Source: Humulus lupulus (lineage: Eukaryota > Streptophyta > Magnoliopsida > Rosales > Cannabaceae). From it: a stretch of DNA of 64,000 nt. Shown here one piece after another: positions 58,999 to 64,000 of this stretch. The notes beneath the pieces were generated by a model that had not been told where the DNA came from, made no database searches, and saw nothing but the letters and a program-made list of their open reading frames with translations. The stretch's first letter is position 1. Each line of letters begins with the position of its first letter. The stretch covers positions 115,358,358-115,422,357 of the forward strand of contig NC_084794.1 in the NCBI RefSeq assembly GCF_963169125.1, in the 5' to 3' direction. The translations under genes were made by a program, and so were the position numbers.

Positions 58999-59216
58999 TT
59001 ATTATATGATATACTCACATAATAAACTTTTTTTTCCAACTGCTGACGGCATAAAAAGAGAAAAATGACTTTACACATTCTCCCGCCTTTGCAAACAAAC
59101 CACGACGTCTTACCAGACCACGATCATTGTAGTTAACTGCTCCCAATCGTGGGGAAGAGAATAGCCAAAAGAATTTCAAGAGTCTAAGGGTAAGTGAAAA
59201 TTTCCACTCTCTTCCC

Positions 59217-59224
59217 TTTAAATA
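59217..59224 (+). promoter_or_regulatory. Possible TATA box of the antisense gene in element H
   Basis: TTTAAATA in TTCCCTTTAAATAGACCC, followed by an A-rich leader and a good donor site at 59403 (TTTGGGTAAGTT). Position and spacing fit a promoter for the plus-strand gene below. Inference from sequence only. Confidence 0.45.
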
Positions 59225-59402
59225 GACCCATAGGTGCTCACAATTCATAAGAAAAACAAAACAAAAGGCTCACAAACCTCCCATTTGTCTCTTGGATGAA
59301 ACCTTCAAGGCTTCTTCTCCTCTTGGCCGAAATCCTCCAAGAACTCCAAGAAGAGCTCCAATCTTCTTCAAGCAAATCCAAGGATTCTTCAAGATATTTG
59401 GG

Positions 59403-60597
59403 TAAGTTCTTCTTCCCCATCTCTATTTGTAAGCTTTTTTTTTAAAAAAAAAAAAAACTCTAAAAATCACACAAAAGCTTTGTTAAACCCTTGTATGTGC
59501 CGAAACCCCTTTTAGAATACACTTTTGGATTTGTGAATGAATCTTTGATGAATGATGCAATTTGTGGCTGTTTTGATGTAGTTTAGGCTATGGGTAAATC
59601 AATTTTGTCTCCAATTTCTTGAAGATTTGAAGAAAAAATGACTTTTCACCCCAAATTGCATTTTTGGGTTTATGGGTATTTGATGAGCAAATGAAATACC
59701 TAGAACCTCATGAACTTTTCAAATCCCACCTTTTGATCTTGTTGTAGTGTCCTATAAATGGAAGAACATGTTTGTGCTTCAAGCCTTTGAGATTTATGGT
59801 CTTTTCGAACCCCATTACTCTTTTTGGCCTTTAAATTTTTACATGATTAGTAGTAAAATCTAGCCCCTCGGAACTAGATTATTAGGGATGCATGCGACAT
59901 GGCCGATCGACCATTCTCTATGAACTGCTCGGATCATCACCCAACCGATCGGGTGCACTCATATCCGCTCAGGCATCTCGCAATCTACTCGGACGCACCA
60001 CACCCTTCACTCGGACACCACAACAACCACTCGGGGTAGCCTAGCATCCGTTCGGACCATCACCAGCCGATTGGATGCACTTCCACTCGGAGCAGCATGG
60101 CAGACTGCTCGGGCACAGATCTAGCTACTCAGATGACACGCTCCAGCCGATCGGCCACCATGCCCATGCTTAGACACACCATGCCATCTGCTTGACACCA
60201 CGCGGATCACTCGGAGGACACGCCCCAGCCGATCGGTCATTGCTCGCATCTGCTCGGACATGCTACGCCTCCGCTTGGACACCACGCTCAGTCCGATCAG
60301 ATGCTCCCCCTTCCACTCGGACATCTCGCACCAACGGCTCGGCCACCACGCCATCCGCTCGGCCCATGATTGCTCCCAAGCCTTCGGGCTTGCAAAAAAT
60401 AACTCATGCATTTTAGGCACCAAAACGAATTTTTTTTATTATGATTGCTGCCCTTCATACATGTTTATTCTGGGGAGTAAAAATATTTTTACTACCCAGC
60501 AAAATATTTTCTGAGTAGTAAATAAATATTCTTCCTTTGCATTGATTGTTTTATGTTTGTTTGGTTAACTCACCTCCCCATACTTTTTTTTTTGTAG
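59403..60597 (+). other. Probable 5' leader intron of the antisense gene, with GC-rich degenerate repeats
   Basis: Donor GGGTAAGTTC at 59403; acceptor T(12)GTAG directly before the ATG at 60598. 59885-60370 is unusually GC-rich and built of repeated phrases: CACTCGGACACC, GCCGATCGG, CTGCTCGGAC and CCACGC. Short ORFs inside this repeat on both strands are by-products. Confidence 0.5.
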
Positions 60598-62477
60598 ATG
60601 AATCGCTTCAACTACAGGGGAGGTGACAACCATACAAACTCTGACTCTTCAATTCCCAAGTCAAGCGACACTCCTCAAATTAGCGACTCTTCATCCAAAT
60701 CTCCTAGCAATCGTACTCCCGAAGATCGCCTTAAAAAGATCCTTCCCCAATCGGTCTTATACTTCCTTCACGAAGAACAGTTTCTCAATCAACAGCTTCA
60801 ACATCCACCAATGAGGGTGAAAAAATCCAATCGACTTCCTCAAGACCAAGATCCTCAAGTGGCTCGTAGAGCGGCACAGAAGGTAGTGGAACGTGGTGAA
60901 GCCCAAAATGCAGCTTCTTCAAGACCGCCGTGCCAGATACAAAAAATTAGCAAACCCCGGAGAAAGATTATCCAAAAATTTACAACTGAGATTCAACAAT
61001 CAGCTGTTCAAAAACCAAGAAAAGATGAAGACGAAACACCCTCTTGGTTCATAGCCAAACCCTCAAAACTTAACTTCAGCATGTTCGATAAACACATTCA
61101 AGCTTCGGGCCTGGAAGGGGTAAACAATATATGCCCGCGACCTCATCAGAGAGCCAACAAGCATGGTGGACCTTATGGTGCCTGGTCTAGATACCATGTA
61201 TTTGCAGGAGCCACTATCCCACTGCACCCTTTTTTTTGGTCAGTAGCGGATTACTTCAATGTCTCCCCTTTCCAGATAGCTCCCAATGTAATTCAGGCAT
61301 TATCAGCTTTATACATTCTCTACTTCTTTCAAGGTTGGGATCCACCCACTCCTCATGAAGTGCACTACCTCTTCGACTTTAGAACCAATCCAAGCCACAA
61401 GAATACAGGTTTTTTCCACCTCTTCCATAGGCATAAAGGGATTAAATACCTCCATGGTATCGCACATAAATCAAATCCTGGAAAATACTATATATAGTAT
61501 TTTCTTACTTCAGACATTAAGGCCAACAACTTGGCCTTCATCCATGCGGGTCCTTTCCATCAACCTCTGCCAACCAAGGAAATGTACTCCCGAGCAGAAG
61601 AACTGGCTAACATGTCTACCGAAGAGAAAAATGTAAAAGGGTTGGTCAACGTGGACAATCTTCAGATGGTGAGGTTGTTACCAAGCAATCAAAACATCAT
61701 AGGAGACAACACTACTGTAGAAGCGAACGCAACTGACCAGTCAAACGCTGACATTAAAGTAGTGACCGATCAGTTCTCTCCTGAACCATCTCCCTACTCT
61801 CATAGACCAGGCAACCTTATTATTAGGGAACCATTTCCAGAGGACCATCATAGACGTGATATTCCTACAAAGCCTGGGAAAGGAAAGACCATTGAACCCC
61901 ATAGAGATGTCAGCTCATCATCTAAAGAAGAGGATGACTTTCTTGATCAAATTCTAAACTCAGGTTCAGTAACCATAGTTTGATGTTTTGTTATAAGTAA
62001 CTTCCCTCGAGAATGATTGTATGAAATCTGTAGAGTTGTGTGGTAGTAGTAAAATTTTCATTTATTTACATATTGTCTCCCATTTTTGCTAACAAGTCTT
62101 GTGCTTCACTCTTTTTTGCTGATCTAGATATGTTCAAGCAATTCAACACTTCCTCTGCCCAAAAGAGGAAACCTGGGGAGGGTAGTAGCTCAAACCTTCC
62201 AAGCAAAGTCGCGAAGACAATACCGACCAGTCAGGGGAGGTTACCTGACCAGCCTATCACCATCCCGCAGCTGACTCCTTCATCGATTCCTCCTTCTGCT
62301 AGTTTAACACCTACCCGCTCAGCTGGCTTAAGTGAGCCCCTTCGCATTGCTGGTGATATCAGGAAGGAATTGCTTGAATAGAATCTACACCATGCTTCAA
62401 CAACTCAAACCTTTGAGTCTTTGCCTCAGCTCAGTGTTGAAGTTGTCCTGCAAAGGGGTCTTGCCCAACTGATGAGT
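60598..62477 (+). pseudogene. Antisense ORF of a Tat element: plant 'putative gypsy-type transposon' family protein
   Basis: Starts MNRFNYRGGDNHTNSDS. Residues about 195-300 carry the block typical of plant 'putative gypsy-type transposon' proteins (annotated as a transposase-like domain): IPLHPFFWSVADYFNVSPFQ, QGWDPPTPHEVHYLFDF, GFFHLFHRHKGIKYLHG, HKSNPGKYYI. A TAG at 61495 interrupts it; the same frame goes on with YFLTSDIKANNLAFIHAGPF to DQILNS. A predicted intron, 61964-62127 (CAG/GT..TAG), restores the frame in phase (..LNS-DMFKQFNTSSAQKRKPGE). A second TAG lies at 62379. Encoded opposite to gag-pol. Function is unknown. Confidence 0.65.
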
Positions 62478-62952
62478 GTAAGTAGTATTTTATCATCAAG
62501 ACATCCCATTTTGTTATTAATTGTTTTTACTTTAAGTAACTCTCTGTTATCCATTTCATTCACTTATCACTATTAGTCATGCTTAGCACCGAGCAGTAGA
62601 CTATAAGGAGTTGATTAAAGTCTTAAATGATCAGTTGGTGGAAGCCTAAGAGAGTTGGTTGATGAAAACAGGAAATACATTCAAACCAACAAGATGTTGA
62701 CTGATCAGCTGGAGAAAATGACTTGCGAGAATGAGGAGCAAAAGCGAGAAAAGGAAGCCGATCTTGCTCGCTATGAAGAGAATTTTTTTCAACTGCTTCT
62801 ACCAGGTATGGAAGTTGAACAAGCCCCTCAACCTCGACTTTCTCTCAGAGGAGGCCAGGGCAGAAGAACTTGCCAAATGCGAGGCAAAGGCCGCTGAGGA
62901 GGCAGCCAATCCTGCTGGTGTTATGCCTTTTTCTCCTGCTTTATCATTCTGA
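62478..62952 (+). pseudogene. Antisense ORF, coiled-coil C-terminal part
   Basis: After a likely donor (GTAAGTAG at 62478) the next blocks are HRAVDYKELIKVLNDQLVEA, LVDENRKYIQTNKMLTDQLE, MTCENEEQKREKEADLARYE (coiled coil) and, in another frame, FYQVWKLNKPLNLDFLSEEA to TGA 62950-62952. The frame change coincides with a T(7) run at 62786. The last block resembles the ORF end at 1-246 in element A. Broken by several frame changes and stops. Confidence 0.6.
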
Positions 62953-63007
62953 CCAGAGGAAGTCACCGATGTTGAGGATGGTGTTGATCAACCTGTTAAC
63001 AATTTAC

Positions 63008-63102
63008 CAGACCAGTGATCATACTTTAGCCAACCAGAGAGTCCCTTATCCGACTAGTAGGACTTTAGCTGACCAGAGAGTCCCTTATCCGACTAGTAGA
63101 CA
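63008..63102. repeat. Tandem duplication of about 46 bp
   Basis: ACTTTAGCYRACCAGAGAGT followed by CCCTTATCCGACTAGTAG occurs at about 63021 and again at about 63062, downstream of the antisense gene. Confidence 0.75.
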
Positions 63103-64000
63103 CTTATCTCAACTATCTTGTTACTATACTTTGCTTGTACGGTCGAGCTATTGGCATGTATACTTTACTTTTTAGACTTAAATCATTTACAAGTTTTTTA
63201 TGGAATAGTAGAATCATTTTGATATATGCCTTATATTTTCACATGAGTACTTAGTTTTCTAACTTAGAAATTCTAAACATTTCATAAGTCATTACTAAGT
63301 ATACTTTCTCACATCTTATTGCTCTAACATTTTATGAGCATAGTGTTTCGTTTACACACGAATAGTAACTCTTAACTTAAAATTTTGAAAAAATTCCAAG
63401 TTACTTAAGCTTTGTCAAACAAGTTAGCTTAATGGTCTTTTTTGACTTCAAAAATTTACAAGTCAGCCTAAAAACAAATATCTTTGCTCGTGTTCTTATT
63501 GCCTGTGCTGAATTACATACCAGTATACCCTATGTGCTCCCCAAGTGATTGAGGGTTGAAAAATCCTTGGTCAATTGCTACTTGACCGAATATATTCGAG
63601 CAGTTATTACTCGTGAAACACATCGAATATAAAGATAATATTTGAGCAGTTAAATGCTAGTAATTTATCTGATGGATACTGACCAGTTGAACACTGCCCT
63701 GTATTTCCTTCTTGGAATTTTTTTTTTAAATGCTCTAACAGTTGAACACTGCCAAAGAAAAAATAATCAATATGCAAAATTTGTAGCAAGATTCGACCGC
63801 GCTGCGCGTGATCTCTTTTATTACTCGTAAAAAATAAGGACAAAGCGTGTCTAATCACGAGTCTCAAACAAAATAAAATTGTTTCAAAGATAAAATGACT
63901 GGTCAGCAAATTACTAGCTCACAAACAAACTTAAATAACAAGTTAAACACTTGAAACTAAGCTACCGCTCAATATTTATTGATAATACTTCCTCAAGTGC
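63103..64000. other. Noncoding interior of element H
   Basis: AT-rich with no credible ORF. GAGCAGTTA and TTGAACACTGCC phrases recur at 63598-63745. It corresponds to the spacer between antisense ORF and pol seen at 247-1434 in element A. Confidence 0.45.

Larger units (their letters stand above)
58183..64000 (-). mobile_element. Element H: Tat-lineage retrotransposon, 3' LTR and antisense-ORF region (rest beyond right edge)
   Basis: A 3' LTR at 58183-58984 and polypurine tract at 58985-58998, both on the minus strand, place the interior to the right. The interior holds a plus-strand antisense gene, where Tat elements carry it. Gag-pol would lie beyond 64000. Organisation mirrors element A, whose antisense ORF end is at 1-246. 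Confidence 0.8.

Noticed and set aside
60121..60514. ORFs on both strands at 60121-60514
   Set aside because: They lie in the GC-rich degenerate repeat within a probable intron; similar phrases in both directions explain the open frames.

Overview
This window is plant nuclear DNA, most likely from a eudicot. There are no bacterial-style genes. Nearly all of it is transposable elements of plant type: Ty3/gypsy elements of the Tat and chromovirus (Tekay/Del-like) lineages, Ty1/copia-type solo LTRs, a CACTA element, a Mutator-like element, Helitron ends and a MITE. The host-like coding segments carry GT..AG introns and resemble plant proteins. I cannot name the species. I see no intact host gene and no RNA gene.

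Layout. 1-8455: element A, a minus-strand Tat element in good condition, with a 5' LTR (7666-8455), primer-binding site, gag-protease frame, one in-frame UAG, and pol with two RNase H domains and integrase. The end of a plus-strand antisense ORF lies at 1-246; its 3' LTR is off the left edge. A sits inside the 5' LTR of element B. 8456-31330: element B, a decayed plus-strand chromovirus. It is broken by a copia-type solo LTR (12860 to about 26472), which itself contains chromovirus C (13120-22434) and a 2.2 kb Mutator-like element (23414-25637). A second, reversed copia-type solo LTR interrupts B at 27247-29126. 31330-34776: AT-rich DNA ending in a Helitron-like 3' terminus, with a foldback MITE inside. 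34943-41093: chromovirus remnants in the unusual order pol end, LTR, PBS, gag, RT. 41094 to about 55740: element G, a degenerate plus-strand Tat element with a large gag-to-RT deletion.

A CACTA-like element, 46499-55596, lies 25 bp past the pol stop of G. It has no visible transposase. It carries fragments of five unrelated host genes in the same orientation, with introns: Paladin, plastid-type PNPase, the cohesin acetyltransferase CTF7/ECO1, ornithine aminotransferase and the ATP-citrate lyase B subunit. This is the most striking feature of the window.

55743-57000 holds LTR pieces, and 57115 is a reversed Helitron 3' end. 58183-64000 is the 3' part of another minus-strand Tat element (H). 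On its opposite strand is a promoter-like site and a spliced-looking antisense gene of the plant 'putative gypsy-type transposon' family.

Only elements A and H look young enough to have been active fairly recently. A's gag-pro and pol are in one reading frame, separated by UAG followed by CAA UUA, which is the leaky-stop context known from tobamoviruses. The rest is relic. Its many stop codons are mostly C-to-T type changes, as expected of heavily methylated, silenced repeats.
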